A DNA stretch of 64,000 nucleotides from Nocardia aurea (GCF_003123685.1 NZ_QCYJ01000020.1:372001-436000), one strand, 5' to 3'; shown: positions 27,149-37,250, numbered from the stretch's first letter. Notes: generated by a model from the letters alone, not told the origin. Numbers and translations: made by a program.

Positions 27149-29614
27149 ATGACCCGAGTGACCGACGCGGAGAAAGACACCTCGGCCGACAATGTCGACA
27201 ACGGTGGCGGACGGACCATCCCACCGCGCCCCTATGTACTGGGCGATATCCCGGGCCCGCTGGACCGGGCCGAACTCACGTCCATGGACGCGTGGTGGCG
27301 TGCCGCGAACTACCTGGCGGTCGGCCAGATCTATCTGATGAGGAATCCGCTGCTGCGTGAACCGCTGCGGCCCGAGCACATCAAGCCGCGCTTGCTCGGA
27401 CATTTCGGCACCGTGCCCGGTTTGAATCTGGTGTGGGTACACGCCAATCGGGTGATCCGGCAGCGCGGGTTGAACGCGGTCTTCGTCGCCGGGCCGGGCC
27501 ACGGCGGCCCCGGCCCCAACGCGTGCGCGTGGCTGGAGGGGACCTATTCCGAGCTCTACGGCCATATCTCACGCGACGCCGTCGGGATGGGCGCGCTGTT
27601 CGCCCAGTTCTCCTTCCCCGGCGGGGTGCCGAGCCACTGCGCGCCGGAGACTCCCGGCTCCTTCCACGAAGGCGGCGAACTGGGGTACTCGCTACTGCAC
27701 GCGTTCGGCGCGGCACTGGACAATCCGGATCTGACCGTCTTCTGCGTGATCGGCGACGGCGAGGCGGAAACCGGTCCGCTCGCGGGCAGCTGGCATGCCG
27801 CCAAATTCATCAGCCCGGGGCGCGACGGCGCGGTGGTGCCGATCCTGGCGCTCAACCAGTACAAGATCGCCAATCCGACCCTGCTCGCCCGCATCCCCGA
27901 ATCCGAACTGCTCACGCTCATGCGCGGATACGGATACGACCCGATCATCGTGGCCGGCGACGATCCCGCCCGAGTCCACCAGGACATGGCGAGCGCGATG
28001 GACAGCTGTCTGGATCGGATCGAGAGGATCAAGGCCGCCACGCGGGCGAATCCGGACGAGCGCGCGTACTGGCCGATGATCGTGCTGCGCACGCCGAAGG
28101 GCTGGACCTGTCCCCCCGTCGTGGACGGCGAGCAGGTGGAGGGCACTTTCCGCGCGCACCAGGTCCCGCTGCCCGCCGCCCGGACCGACGACGCGCACCG
28201 CGTGGTGCTCGAAGAATGGTTGCGGTCCTATCGGCCCGAGGAACTCTTCGACGAGAACGGCCGACCCGTCGGTGAACTACTCGATCTCGTCCCCGTGGGC
28301 GCGCGCCGAATGAGCGCCAACCCGGTCGCCAACGGCGGCACGCTGGTCCGCGATCTGCGGCTACCGGATTGGCGCGACTACGGCGTCGAGATCGACGCGC
28401 CAGGAGCGGCCGACCACGAGGCCACCCGGGTGCTCGGCTCCTGGCTGCGTGATGTCACGCGCGACAACCCGGACAATTTCCTGACTTTCGCGCCCGACGA
28501 GCTGGCGAGCAACCGCCTCCAGGACATCCTCGAAGTCACCGGCCGCGACTGGCAGGCCGAGATCGACCCGAACGACGTGAAACTCGACCGTCGGGGCCGG
28601 GTCATCGAAGTGCTCTCCGAGCACATGTGCCAGGGGTTGCTGGAGGGATATCTGCTCACCGGCAGGCACGGGGTCTTCACCTGCTACGAGGCGTTCATCC
28701 ACATCGTCGACGCCATGTTCAATCAGCACGCCAAATGGCTCGACGCGAGCGCGGCGGTGCCGTGGCGACGTCCGGTGCCGAGCCTGAACTACCTGCTCTC
28801 GTCGCACGTGTGGCGCCAGGATCACAACGGATTCACCCATCAGGACCCGGGTTTCCTCGACGTGGTGCTCAACAAGAAACCCGAGATCGTGCGCGTGTAC
28901 CTGCCGCCGGACGCGAATACGCTGCTGTCGACCTACGACCACTGCCTGCGGTCGCGCCACTACGTCAACGTGGTGGTCGCGGGCAAACAGCCGCAACCGG
29001 ATTGGCTCGGCGTCCAGGACGCGGCCGCGCACTGCGCGCGCGGAGTCGGTATCTGGGAGTGGGCGGGCAACAACGACGACCTCGGCACCAGCCCCGATGT
29101 CGTGCTCGCCTGTGCGGGCGATGTGCCGACGCTGGAAACGCTCGCGGCCGCCGCGATCCTGCGGGATCGCCTGCCCGATCTGCGTGTTCGGATAGTCAAT
29201 GTGGTCGATCTGATGCGGCTGCTGCCTGCCGACGAACATCCGCACGGTCTGCCCGACAGCGAATTCGACACGCTCTTCACCACGAATCGCCCGGTGATCT
29301 TCGCGTTCCACGGGTACCCCTGGCTGATCCACCGGCTCACCTACCGCCGTACCAACCACTCCGAGATGCATGTGCGCGGATACAAGGAAAAGGGTACGAC
29401 CACAACGCCTTTCGATATGGTGATGCTCAACGACCTGGATCGCTACCACCTGGTGATGGATGTCGTCGATCGCGTTCCCGGCCTGCGGGAGAAGGCGGCG
29501 GGACTGCGTCAGGAAATGGTCGACGCGCGATGGAAGGCCAGGGCGTGGACTCGCGAACACGGCGCTGACATCCCGGTGGTCTCGCAATGGCGCTGGCCCG
29601 ATCCCGCGTTGTGA
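27149..29614 (+). CDS. xfp: Phosphoketolase (xylulose-5-phosphate/fructose-6-phosphate)
   Basis: Thiamine-diphosphate enzyme that splits xylulose-5-P or fructose-6-P to acetyl phosphate plus glyceraldehyde-3-P or erythrose-4-P. The 821-residue protein has normal length and the family blocks [59 protein letters not shown] and the ThDP-binding [21 protein letters not shown]. The C-terminal domain contains TYEA-like [20 protein letters not shown] and [14 protein letters not shown]. Acetyl phosphate could feed acetate kinase or phosphotransacetylase, neither of which is in this window. It stands 112 bp ahead of the Hen1 gene on the same strand. Confidence 0.96.
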   Translation: MTRVTDAEKDTSADNVDNGGGRTIPPRPYVLGDIPGPLDRAELTSMDAWWRAANYLAVGQIYLMRNPLLREPLRPEHIKPRLLGHFGTVPGLNLVWVHANRVIRQRGLNAVFVAGPGHGGPGPNACAWLEGTYSELYGHISRDAVGMGALFAQFSFPGGVPSHCAPETPGSFHEGGELGYSLLHAFGAALDNPDLTVFCVIGDGEAETGPLAGSWHAAKFISPGRDGAVVPILALNQYKIANPTLLARIPESELLTLMRGYGYDPIIVAGDDPARVHQDMASAMDSCLDRIERIKAATRANPDERAYWPMIVLRTPKGWTCPPVVDGEQVEGTFRAHQVPLPAARTDDAHRVVLEEWLRSYRPEELFDENGRPVGELLDLVPVGARRMSANPVANGGTLVRDLRLPDWRDYGVEIDAPGAADHEATRVLGSWLRDVTRDNPDNFLTFAPDELASNRLQDILEVTGRDWQAEIDPNDVKLDRRGRVIEVLSEHMCQGLLEGYLLTGRHGVFTCYEAFIHIVDAMFNQHAKWLDASAAVPWRRPVPSLNYLLSSHVWRQDHNGFTHQDPGFLDVVLNKKPEIVRVYLPPDANTLLSTYDHCLRSRHYVNVVVAGKQPQPDWLGVQDAAAHCARGVGIWEWAGNNDDLGTSPDVVLACAGDVPTLETLAAAAILRDRLPDLRVRIVNVVDLMRLLPADEHPHGLPDSEFDTLFTTNRPVIFAFHGYPWLIHRLTYRRTNHSEMHVRGYKEKGTTTTPFDMVMLNDLDRYHLVMDVVDRVPGLREKAAGLRQEMVDARWKARAWTREHGADIPVVSQWRWPDPAL

Positions 29615-29726
29615 ACGCGTAGGTACGGGCCGCGTTATCCGGTCCGTCTGCGAGAACTCGATCGGCGCGAGCCCACCCGACGAAATCTGCTTGCCGCGGA
29701 GGTCTCGCAACGGCGACCATCGCAGG

Positions 29727-31322
29727 ATGCTCTTGACGATCACCTGTACCCGACCGGAGGACGCGACGTGGCCCGCGACCGATCTGGGGTTCCTGCTGCA
29801 CAAGAACCCCGACCGGGTGCAGGCGTTCGAGCAGTCCTACGGCACCGCGCACGTGCTGTATCCGGAGGCGACCGAGTCCCGGTGCACAGCGGCGCTCGTC
29901 CTCGAGATCGATCCCATCCGGTTGGTGCGCGGGCGTGAGCGCAACACACCGGATTTCAGTCTCGGCCAGTATGTGAACGACCGCCCGTACGCGGCGTCGT
30001 CACTGCTTTCGGTCGCGGTGGGCCAGGTCTTCCGCACGGCGCTGCGCGGCCGTTGCGCACATCGCGAGGAACTGGCAGGCACCGCGCTGCCGTTGCGGCT
30101 GGAGTTGCCCTCCGTGCCGTGCAAGGGTGGCGCGGATATCGCACATCGGGTGTTCGCGCCGCTGGGCTGGACCGTCCACGCGACCCCGCTCCCCCTGGAT
30201 CCGGCCTTTCCCGACTGGGGCGACTCGCACTACCTGCGACTGGAACTCACGGGCACGATGCGGCTCGCCGACGCGCTGTCGCACCTCTACGTCCTGCTGC
30301 CGGTGCTCGACGGCGCGAAACACTACTGGGTGGCCGCCGACGAGGTCGACAAATTGATCCGCGCGGGCGCGAGCTGGCTCGGCGACCATCCCGAACGCAC
30401 CTGGATCACCCGGCGCTACCTGGCCCGCCGCCATTCCCTGGTCAGGACCGCCCTGGCCCGGCTCGCCGACATCGACGAGGTGGAGCCGGAAAGTATGGAC
30501 GCGGTGGACGAGGTCGACACCGCGGAAAGAGTGGACCACGTCGACGAACTCGGCACTGTCGACCGGGCTGACCGGCAGGTGCGATCCGAGACCGGCGACG
30601 CGGGCAGCGGTGTCGACCCGACCGAGGTCGCCGGTGATACCGGCACCAGTCGCGACAACCGGACGACGGAGGTACCCGCCCCCTCACTCGCGGTGATGCG
30701 CAGGACCACCGTGCTCGACACGTTGCGCGCCGCCGGTGCCCACCGGGTGCTCGATCTCGGCTGCGGTGAGGGCTCACTGCTGCGGGAACTGCTCGCGGAC
30801 AGGACATTCACCGAGATCGTCGGCGTGGACGTGTCGACACGCGCGTTGAATATCGCCGCTCGCCGACTGCGGCTGGATCGGCTGCCCGAGGCCGTCTCGC
30901 GGCGGCTGACACTGATCCAGGGATCACTCACCTACACCGATGCCAGGCTGCGCGGATACGACGCGGCGGTGCTCATGGAGGTGATCGAACACCTCGATCC
31001 GCCCCGGCTCGGCGCGCTCGAGCACGCGGTCTTCGTGACGGCGGCACCGGCGACGATCCTGGTCACGACGCCGAACGCGGAGATCAACGTCCGATTCGAC
31101 GGTCTGGCCCCCGGCGAGTTCCGCCACCACGATCACCGATTCGAGTGGACACGTGCCGAATTCGAGGAGTGGGCGACGTCCGTCGCGTCCCGCACGGGCT
31201 ACACCGTGCGCTTCGTCGCCATCGGGGTTCCCGATCCGGAATTCGGATCCGCCACGCAGATGGCGGTTTTCACCGCGGCGAGCCGCGCCGACACCGACAA
31301 CGCCCGAGGAGGTCACCGATGA
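29727..31322 (+). CDS. hen1: RNA repair 3'-terminal ribose 2'-O-methyltransferase Hen1
   Basis: Methylates the 2'-OH at a 3' end before ligation so that repaired RNA resists re-cutting, and activates Pnkp ligase. In the 531-residue protein, residues 1-240 are the Hen1-specific N-terminal domain needed for Pnkp ligation. Residues 325-520 are the methyltransferase, with SAM motif DLGCGEGS (343-350), and the metal site Glu418, Glu421, His422 (MEVIEHLD) with His467/His470 in RHHDHRFEW. Residues 250-320 are an acidic linker of repeated V-D-x-V-D type segments, unusually long. The stop overlaps the Pnkp start (ATGA). Confidence 0.95.
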   Translation: MLLTITCTRPEDATWPATDLGFLLHKNPDRVQAFEQSYGTAHVLYPEATESRCTAALVLEIDPIRLVRGRERNTPDFSLGQYVNDRPYAASSLLSVAVGQVFRTALRGRCAHREELAGTALPLRLELPSVPCKGGADIAHRVFAPLGWTVHATPLPLDPAFPDWGDSHYLRLELTGTMRLADALSHLYVLLPVLDGAKHYWVAADEVDKLIRAGASWLGDHPERTWITRRYLARRHSLVRTALARLADIDEVEPESMDAVDEVDTAERVDHVDELGTVDRADRQVRSETGDAGSGVDPTEVAGDTGTSRDNRTTEVPAPSLAVMRRTTVLDTLRAAGAHRVLDLGCGEGSLLRELLADRTFTEIVGVDVSTRALNIAARRLRLDRLPEAVSRRLTLIQGSLTYTDARLRGYDAAVLMEVIEHLDPPRLGALEHAVFVTAAPATILVTTPNAEINVRFDGLAPGEFRHHDHRFEWTRAEFEEWATSVASRTGYTVRFVAIGVPDPEFGSATQMAVFTAASRADTDNARGGHR

Positions 31323-33931
31323 CCGAACTGTCCGTCCCGGAACTGTCCCTGGTCGTCCTCGTCGGCTCGACCGGTTCCGGTAAATCGACGTTCGCGCACA
31401 AGCACTTCCGTGCCACGGCCATCGTCTCCTCCGACACCTGTCGCGGCATCGTGAGCGACGACGAGAACGATCAGAGCGCGACTCCCGAGGCCTTCGCGCT
31501 CCTGCATCACATCGTCGCCGTCCGGCTGCGGCGCGGACTGCGCACGGTGGTCGACGCCACCAATGTGCAGCCGAAGGCACGCCAGGAACTCGTCGCGCTG
31601 GCGCGGGCGCACGATGTGCTTCCGGTGGCGATCGTCCTGGACGTCCCGGACGCGGTGTGCGTGGAACGCAACGCCGGGCGCGCCGAGCGGTCGCATCTGA
31701 GCCCGCACGTGGTGGCACGCCAGCAGCGCGAACTGCGCCGCGGGCTGCGTGGGCTGGATCGCGAGGGATTCCGGAAGGTCCACGTGCTGCGCGGAATCGA
31801 CGCCATCGCCGCCGCGACGATCGTCGACGAGAAATCATGGAACGACAAACGGCACCTCACCGGGCCGTTCGACGTCATCGGTGATGTGCACGGCTGCCTG
31901 GCCGAATTGCAGACCCTGCTCGGCGAACTCGGGTACGACGTCGCGCGCGACTCCGAGGGCAGGGCGGTCGACGCCGCGCACCCGGACGGACGCACCGTGG
32001 TCTTCGTCGGCGACCTGGTCGACCGCGGCCCCGACACCCCCGGCGTGCTGCGGTTGGCGATGGGCATGGTGGCGTCGGGAACGGCGCTGTGCGTCACGGG
32101 TAATCACGAGAACAAGCTGGTCCGGGCGCTGGACGGCAAGAAGGTCCGCGTGGCGCACGGTCTGGCCGAATCCCTCGCGCAACTGGAGTCCGAGGACGAC
32201 GATTTCCGCAAAGCCGCGCGCGAATTCTGCCGCGGCCTGATCAGTCACTACGTACTCGACGGCGGCAGACTCGTGGTCGCGCACGCCGGGTTGAAGCAGG
32301 AGTACCACGGTCGCGCGTCGGGCCGGGTGCGCGCCTTCGCGATGTACGGGGAGTCCACCGGTGAGACCGACGAATACGGCCTTCCGGTGCGTTATCCGTG
32401 GGCGGAGGAGTACCGCGGCCGCGCCACGGTCCTGTACGGCCACACCCCCGTCACCGAATTGCGGTGGGTGAACAACACGCTGTGTCTCGACACCGGTGTC
32501 GTGTTCGGCGGAACGCTCTCGGCGCTGCGGTACCCGGAACGGGAATCGGTGTCGGTGCCCGCCGAACAGGTCTGGTACGAACCGGTGCGGCCCCTGGCGG
32601 CCACGACGATCGCGACACCCGACGGCGTCGTCCACCGTGATCCCGGCGTGCTCGACCTCGAGGACGTGCTCGGCAGGCGCGTGGTCGAAACGCGCCACCA
32701 CGGCCGGGTCGGCGTTCGGGAGGAGAACGCGGGCGCGGCGCTCGAGATCATGAGCCGATTCGCCATCGATCCGCGCTGGCTGATCTACCTGCCGCCGACC
32801 ATGGCCCCGTGTGCGACGTCGACGCTGGACGGATTCCTCGAACATCCGGCGGAAGCGTTCTCGTATTTCCGCACCCAGGACGTCCGGCAGGTGGTGTGCG
32901 AGGAGAAGCACATGGGCTCGCGCGCCGTCGTCGTCGTGACGCGATCGGCCGGTACGGCTCGCGATCGATTCGGCATCGAGGACGGCGGCACCGGCGCGCT
33001 CTACACGCGGACCGGTCGACCGTTCTTCGACGACGCCGCGTTCACCGAGACGATCCTGAGTCGCGTCCGCGACGCGGCGGAGAAGGCGGGTCTGTTCGAG
33101 GAGACGAAGTCGGAATGGCTGCTGTTGGACGCCGAGCTCATGCCGTGGTCGGCCAAAGCCGTGGGATTGCTGCGCGGTCAGTACGCGGCGGTCGGTGCCG
33201 CCGCGCGCGGTTCCCTCGACGCGACCGCGCGGGTGCTCGCGGCCGCGACCGCGCGTGGCATGGACGTCGCGGGTCTGGCGGCGCGGACCGACGAGCGCGC
33301 CGCCGACGCGCGCGCGTTCACCACCGCCTACGGCCGCTACTGCTGGCCGGTGGACGGTCTGGCCGGATTGCGCCTCGCGCCGTTCCAGATCCTGGCGGGC
33401 GGTGGTCCGGCGGGCGGCGGTGAGGTGTACGCGCGCCGCGATCACCGCTGGCATCTCACGCGGATCGATCGCCTGGTCGAGGCCGACCCGGAGCTGTTCG
33501 CCGGAACCGGCCGCGTTTTCGTCGACCTGTCCTCGCCGGACAGCGAGGCGGCGGCCGTCGACTGGTGGACCACCCTCACCGATGCCGGTGGCGAGGGAAT
33601 GGTGGTGAAACCGTTCGACTCCATGGTCGACGGCGCGCCGGGGCGGGAAGCGGAGGGCGCGCACCCGGGACGGCTGGTCCAGCCCGGCGTGAAATGCCGA
33701 GGTCGGGAGTACCTGCGGATCATCTACGGCCCGGAATATCCGCGCGAGCCCAACCTGGAACACCTGCGCCACCGCGGCCTCGGACGCAAGCGGTCGATGG
33801 CGCTGCGCGAGTACGCCCTCGGTCTGGAAGCACTGGACCGGTTCGTCGCGGGCGAACCCCTGTGGCGGGTGCACGAAGCCGTGTTCGCGGTGCTCGCGAT
33901 GGAATCCGAACCGGTCGATCCACGTCTGTAG
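31319..33931 (+). CDS. pnkp: Polynucleotide kinase-phosphatase-ligase Pnkp
   Basis: Three-domain RNA end-healing and sealing enzyme of 870 residues. The 5'-kinase has P-loop GSTGSGKST (16-24). The metallophosphoesterase, which removes 2',3'-cyclic phosphate, has GDVHG (189-192 region), GDLVDRG (231-237), GNHE (261-264) and GHTPV near 374. The C-terminal adenylyltransferase has motif I EEKHMGSR with Lys530 and the later GEGMVVKPF and VKCRGREYLRI motifs. In the characterised Clostridium system, ligation needs Hen1, whose gene is directly upstream with a 4-nt overlap. Targets are usually tRNAs cut by ribotoxins. Confidence 0.96.
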   Translation: MTELSVPELSLVVLVGSTGSGKSTFAHKHFRATAIVSSDTCRGIVSDDENDQSATPEAFALLHHIVAVRLRRGLRTVVDATNVQPKARQELVALARAHDVLPVAIVLDVPDAVCVERNAGRAERSHLSPHVVARQQRELRRGLRGLDREGFRKVHVLRGIDAIAAATIVDEKSWNDKRHLTGPFDVIGDVHGCLAELQTLLGELGYDVARDSEGRAVDAAHPDGRTVVFVGDLVDRGPDTPGVLRLAMGMVASGTALCVTGNHENKLVRALDGKKVRVAHGLAESLAQLESEDDDFRKAAREFCRGLISHYVLDGGRLVVAHAGLKQEYHGRASGRVRAFAMYGESTGETDEYGLPVRYPWAEEYRGRATVLYGHTPVTELRWVNNTLCLDTGVVFGGTLSALRYPERESVSVPAEQVWYEPVRPLAATTIATPDGVVHRDPGVLDLEDVLGRRVVETRHHGRVGVREENAGAALEIMSRFAIDPRWLIYLPPTMAPCATSTLDGFLEHPAEAFSYFRTQDVRQVVCEEKHMGSRAVVVVTRSAGTARDRFGIEDGGTGALYTRTGRPFFDDAAFTETILSRVRDAAEKAGLFEETKSEWLLLDAELMPWSAKAVGLLRGQYAAVGAAARGSLDATARVLAAATARGMDVAGLAARTDERAADARAFTTAYGRYCWPVDGLAGLRLAPFQILAGGGPAGGGEVYARRDHRWHLTRIDRLVEADPELFAGTGRVFVDLSSPDSEAAAVDWWTTLTDAGGEGMVVKPFDSMVDGAPGREAEGAHPGRLVQPGVKCRGREYLRIIYGPEYPREPNLEHLRHRGLGRKRSMALREYALGLEALDRFVAGEPLWRVHEAVFAVLAMESEPVDPRL

Positions 33932-34172
33932 GACGGGAGTAGAAAGGTCGTCCCGGTGAACGACCGCACCGGGCGTTCGCCGGGACGCGCCACCTCGACG
34001 GAGCGGAGTGCTGGCGGATAACCGGTGGTCGTCGCCGTATTTCCCGGATTCCGGCATCCGGACAGCAGATTGCCGACGCACGGTGGCGAAGGTTACAGTG
34101 GCGTTAGCAGAGCCGCTTGCAACTGTTAGCTCGATGGCTCTGCCCGCGTTGGAACAGACAAAGGAGTCTGCC

Positions 34173-35426
34173 ATGTCGGCTGCGAGCACCGACGGCCCTG
34201 TGTTCGGCGGCGATCTGCGCCGACCGGCCCATATGCTGATCGATGACCGGTTCACCACGGTCGCCACCAAATTCTTCTCGATGTTCCGCCGCAGGTCCCA
34301 GGGCGGCGGCGCGCTCGCGGTCTACCTGCACGGCGAACCGGTTCTCGACATCTGGTCAGGCTGGGCCGACACCGATCGTCCGTGGCGCTCCGACACCATG
34401 GCGCTGTCGTATTCGACGGGCAAGGGCGTCGCGGCGACCATCGCCAATCGCCTGATCGAACGCGGCGTGCTGGAACTCGACGCGCCCGTCGCCACGTACT
34501 GGCCCGAATTCGCCGCGAACGGCAAGGGCGACATCACCGTGCACGAGGTGCTCAATCACCGGGCCGGATTGCAGCGCACCCGCGGACTGCTCGGCGACCC
34601 GGACGCTCTGCTCGACCACGACCGGGTCGCCGAGGCCATGGCCGCCTCCGCTCCCGACCCGATGCGGCTGCGCGCGTCGGGCTATCACGGATTGACCTTC
34701 GGCACTCTGATCGCCGAGATCGCCCAGCGGGCGACCGGGCGAGATTTCCTCGACGTGGTGCGGACCGAACTCACCGAACCGCTCGGTGACGACGACTTCT
34801 GGTTCGGCGTGCCCCACGATCAGCGTCATCGGATCGCCCGTCTGGGCCCGCGCCTCGGTATCGCCGGAGTGCCGTTCGACGTGCTGATCGCCCCGTTCGC
34901 GGCACTGGGTCCGGTGCGCTCGGCACGGGGCGCGGTCTACAACGGCTGGGCGGACATGAGCCTGGGCCTGCGCCCCTACGACGCCATGATGCCCGGCTGG
35001 AACGGCACTTTCACCGCCCGCGCGCTGGGCAAGATGTACGGCGCCATCGCCAACGACGGCCTCGTCGGGCACCGTCGGCTGCTGCGGCCGGAGACGACGC
35101 GACTCCTCGCCCACATGCCCGCCAACAGCCATTACGACTATGTCCTCGGCGCGGCGCCGCAATTCGCGCGCGGGTATCACCGCGCGATCGTCGGCCCGAG
35201 GCTCACCCGGCGCGCCTTCGGGCATTTCGGGATCGGCGGGTCGGGCGGTATCGCCATCCCCGGCGCCGGGCTGTCGGTCGGCTTCGTCACCAATCGCCTC
35301 GGCACCGTGGCCATGTCCCTCGGCGATGCCCGCCTGCCCATGTTGGCGGCCGCGGCCGAACAGGCGGCACGCGGCGCGGGTGACGCGGCGGTGGTGCACG
35401 ACATCGCGGAGCAGGTCGCGGGTTGA
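34173..35426 (+). CDS. Serine hydrolase, class C beta-lactamase-like esterase (LipP type)
   Basis: A 417-residue family VIII esterase/beta-lactamase-fold protein. The nucleophile motif S-x-x-K is seen as YSTGKG (about residue 85), followed by VLNHRAGL, SGYHGLTFGTLIAEIA with the second-motif tyrosine, and the C-terminal FGHFGIGGSGGIAIP. No signal peptide is evident, so it is probably cytoplasmic. AAGGAG lies just upstream of ATG 34173. In M. tuberculosis lipP (Rv2463) follows tig directly; here an 8-kb accessory stretch lies between. Substrate unknown. Confidence 0.88.
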   Translation: MSAASTDGPVFGGDLRRPAHMLIDDRFTTVATKFFSMFRRRSQGGGALAVYLHGEPVLDIWSGWADTDRPWRSDTMALSYSTGKGVAATIANRLIERGVLELDAPVATYWPEFAANGKGDITVHEVLNHRAGLQRTRGLLGDPDALLDHDRVAEAMAASAPDPMRLRASGYHGLTFGTLIAEIAQRATGRDFLDVVRTELTEPLGDDDFWFGVPHDQRHRIARLGPRLGIAGVPFDVLIAPFAALGPVRSARGAVYNGWADMSLGLRPYDAMMPGWNGTFTARALGKMYGAIANDGLVGHRRLLRPETTRLLAHMPANSHYDYVLGAAPQFARGYHRAIVGPRLTRRAFGHFGIGGSGGIAIPGAGLSVGFVTNRLGTVAMSLGDARLPMLAAAAEQAARGAGDAAVVHDIAEQVAG

Positions 35427-35431
35427 CCGCA

Positions 35432-35455
35432 GGCCGGACACGGTCGTGTCCGGCC
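35432..35455 (+). terminator. Terminator hairpin after the LipP-type gene
   Basis: GGCCGGACACG (35432-35442) and CGTGTCCGGCC (35445-35455) form an 11-bp perfect stem with a 2-nt gap, 5 bp after the stop codon. No T-run follows. Confidence 0.65.
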
Positions 35456-35587
35456 ACAATCGATCCGCCGGTCCTTCGGTCCGCGCACACACCTGCGGCA
35501 CATCCCGCTCCGGGACGATCCCGGCACTGATAAACTGCCGTGCTTCAAGGACTTTGGTGTCGACCGAGATCGAGGGGGCCGAACCCA

Positions 35588-35965
35588 GTGCGACCGGACG
35601 AGGCGCGCGGTGCGGGAGCCGGGGTGTACGACGCGGCGGCGGCGGGTGAGTTCGGAATGCCGGAAGGTTCGGCGCGACGACTCGAAGCGGCATGCGACGC
35701 GTTGATCGAAGGATTGCGGCAGGCCAGGGCCGCCGGGGTCGAACTGACCGAGGTTTCGGGATTTTCGGAGCTGCCTTCGGGAAAAGCGCTGGCACGGGGA
35801 TTCGAGGACAAGGGCGCGAGGTATCGCGAGGTTCTCGCCGGATTGCAGGAGGCGGCATTGCGTTTGAAGGCGGGATATCTCGCTGCGGCGAATCTGTTCG
35901 ACGAGGCCGACGCGGCCAATCGGGCCGCGCTGCGGATCGCGGCCGATGAACTGGACGAGCTATGA
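35588..35965 (+). CDS. Small helical protein, first gene of ESX-like operon
   Basis: A 125-residue protein from GTG 35588. It is predicted almost entirely helical: EGSARRLEAACDALIEGLRQARAAG, a short break (VSGFSELPSGKAL), then YREVLAGLQEAALRLKAGYLAAANLFDEADAANRAAL. Size, two-helix design and the YLAAANLF-DEAD ending recall PE/WXG100-type ESX partners, but no exact WxG or YxxxD/E motif is present. Its stop overlaps the next gene (ATGA). It probably pairs with the WSG-containing protein encoded downstream. Function is inferred from context. Confidence 0.75.
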   Translation: MRPDEARGAGAGVYDAAAAGEFGMPEGSARRLEAACDALIEGLRQARAAGVELTEVSGFSELPSGKALARGFEDKGARYREVLAGLQEAALRLKAGYLAAANLFDEADAANRAALRIAADELDEL

Positions 35966-36537
35966 CGCCGCCGGGCTGGCGTGAGGGCACGGACCCGCCG
36001 TACGTGCCTGACCGCGAAGCGTTCGACGCGTACACCCACGCGGAGATCTGGCAATTGGTGCGCGAGGCCCTGGATCCGGCGGCGCTCGGGCGGACCGCCG
36101 AGAGTTGGCAGACCGGAGCGAACACCCTCGAGTACCTGTTCGAGGCGTTCGCCGCCGCGGTGCGGCAGGAATTCGCGGACTGGAGCGGGCAGGCGGCGAC
36201 GGCCGCGCGGGAATCCACCGAGGCCTTCGTCCGCGCCGGGGCGGCCGCGCAGGAGGTGTGCGTCGCCGTGCACCGACTGATGGAACTGAATTCCTCTGCG
36301 GCCCAAACGGTCCGGGACGCGATCCCCGCGCCCGCCGCGCCCTACGCGCCCGACCCGGACCCGGTCCGCGAGGCCATCGACGGCGGTCCGCGCAAGATGG
36401 CCCACGATATCGCCGCGGCGAGCGCGCTGGCCGACGCGCAGGACACGCTGACCTTCCTGTACAACTCGACCCTGGTGGCATCCGGTGATGCCGTTCCCGC
36501 TTTCGATACGCCCGTTCGTGGAGAGATCGCGCGGTGA
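35962..36537 (+). CDS. PPE/WXG-like ESX substrate candidate
   Basis: A 191-residue protein. Residues 25-115 are long amphipathic helices (EIWQLVREALDPAALGRTAESW, then LEYLFEAFAAAVRQEFADWSGQAATAARESTEAFV), with a W-S-G turn between helices as in WXG/PPE proteins. The C-terminal part has a Pro-rich hinge (PAPAAPYAPDPDP) and another helical segment. It has no signal peptide, as expected for ESX substrates. Its start and stop each overlap the neighbouring genes by 4 nt, so the three genes are one translationally coupled operon ending in EspG. Confidence 0.72.
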   Translation: MTPPGWREGTDPPYVPDREAFDAYTHAEIWQLVREALDPAALGRTAESWQTGANTLEYLFEAFAAAVRQEFADWSGQAATAARESTEAFVRAGAAAQEVCVAVHRLMELNSSAAQTVRDAIPAPAAPYAPDPDPVREAIDGGPRKMAHDIAAASALADAQDTLTFLYNSTLVASGDAVPAFDTPVRGEIAR

Positions 36538-37250
36538 GGTGGGTTTTCACCCCGGACGAGTTCACCTATGTCTGGTCGGTAGAAACGGGGCTCGACCGTC
36601 GGCCCTACCCGATCGATATGGCGCATCGAGGCACCGTCCGCAGTGAGAACGACTGGGAGAAGCTCAAACTCGCCGAGCGTTTCCGACGCAACAGCGATCC
36701 CGATCTGACCGGCGCGCTCACATTGTGCGCGCGCAACGATGTCACCACACTGACCGTCTCCGGCGATCGTTACGGCCCCGAGGGCCGGGCCGAGGAACCG
36801 ATACTCGCCTTCGGCGCCACCCACCTGAACTGGGGCACGGTCCTGGTCGCCGGCCCGTGCGATGTCACGGTCATCGCCTGTCACGCCCGTCGGGTGCCGC
36901 ACCATCTGGTCGCCGCGATGGGAGCCGCCCCCGCCGGTCGGCTCGCCCCCATGCGCGAACCGCGTGCGGCCGTGCTCTACGACGATCCCAACAACTGGGG
37001 ACAGTCCGACGACGCCGAACGCGCCGCCGTGTTCCGCAAGACGCTGCACCGTCCGATCGATGCGCGCGGCTTCATCACCGTGACGGTCGCGCCGGAGGAG
37101 CCGATGTCCCCGCCGACCCGGCACCGCACCTGGCTCGACTTCACCGACGACGGCCGGTATCTGCTGACCACGACCGCCGATCTGAGTCTCACCCCGGTCA
37201 CCGACACCGGGCTGCACACCCAACTCGCACGCCTGGCCGTCATCCGCTGA
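36534..37250 (+). CDS. ESX secretion-associated protein EspG
   Basis: A 238-residue EspG-family protein. EspG is the cytosolic chaperone that binds the tip of PE-PPE dimers and keeps them soluble for one ESX system. The N-terminus (RWVFTPDEFTYVWSVETGLDRRPYPI) is the family's typical start. The start is a GTG that overlaps the stop of the WSG-containing gene (GTGA). The genes for ESX core parts (EccA-E, MycP) are absent from the window, so this trio is an outlying set that would have to use a secretion system encoded elsewhere. Confidence 0.85.
   Translation: MRWVFTPDEFTYVWSVETGLDRRPYPIDMAHRGTVRSENDWEKLKLAERFRRNSDPDLTGALTLCARNDVTTLTVSGDRYGPEGRAEEPILAFGATHLNWGTVLVAGPCDVTVIACHARRVPHHLVAAMGAAPAGRLAPMREPRAAVLYDDPNNWGQSDDAERAAVFRKTLHRPIDARGFITVTVAPEEPMSPPTRHRTWLDFTDDGRYLLTTTADLSLTPVTDTGLHTQLARLAVIR

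Noticed and set aside
34080..34140. Repeated GTTA-type segments upstream of the LipP-type gene as an operator
   Set aside because: The copies are short, unevenly spaced and not symmetric, so they do not rise above chance.
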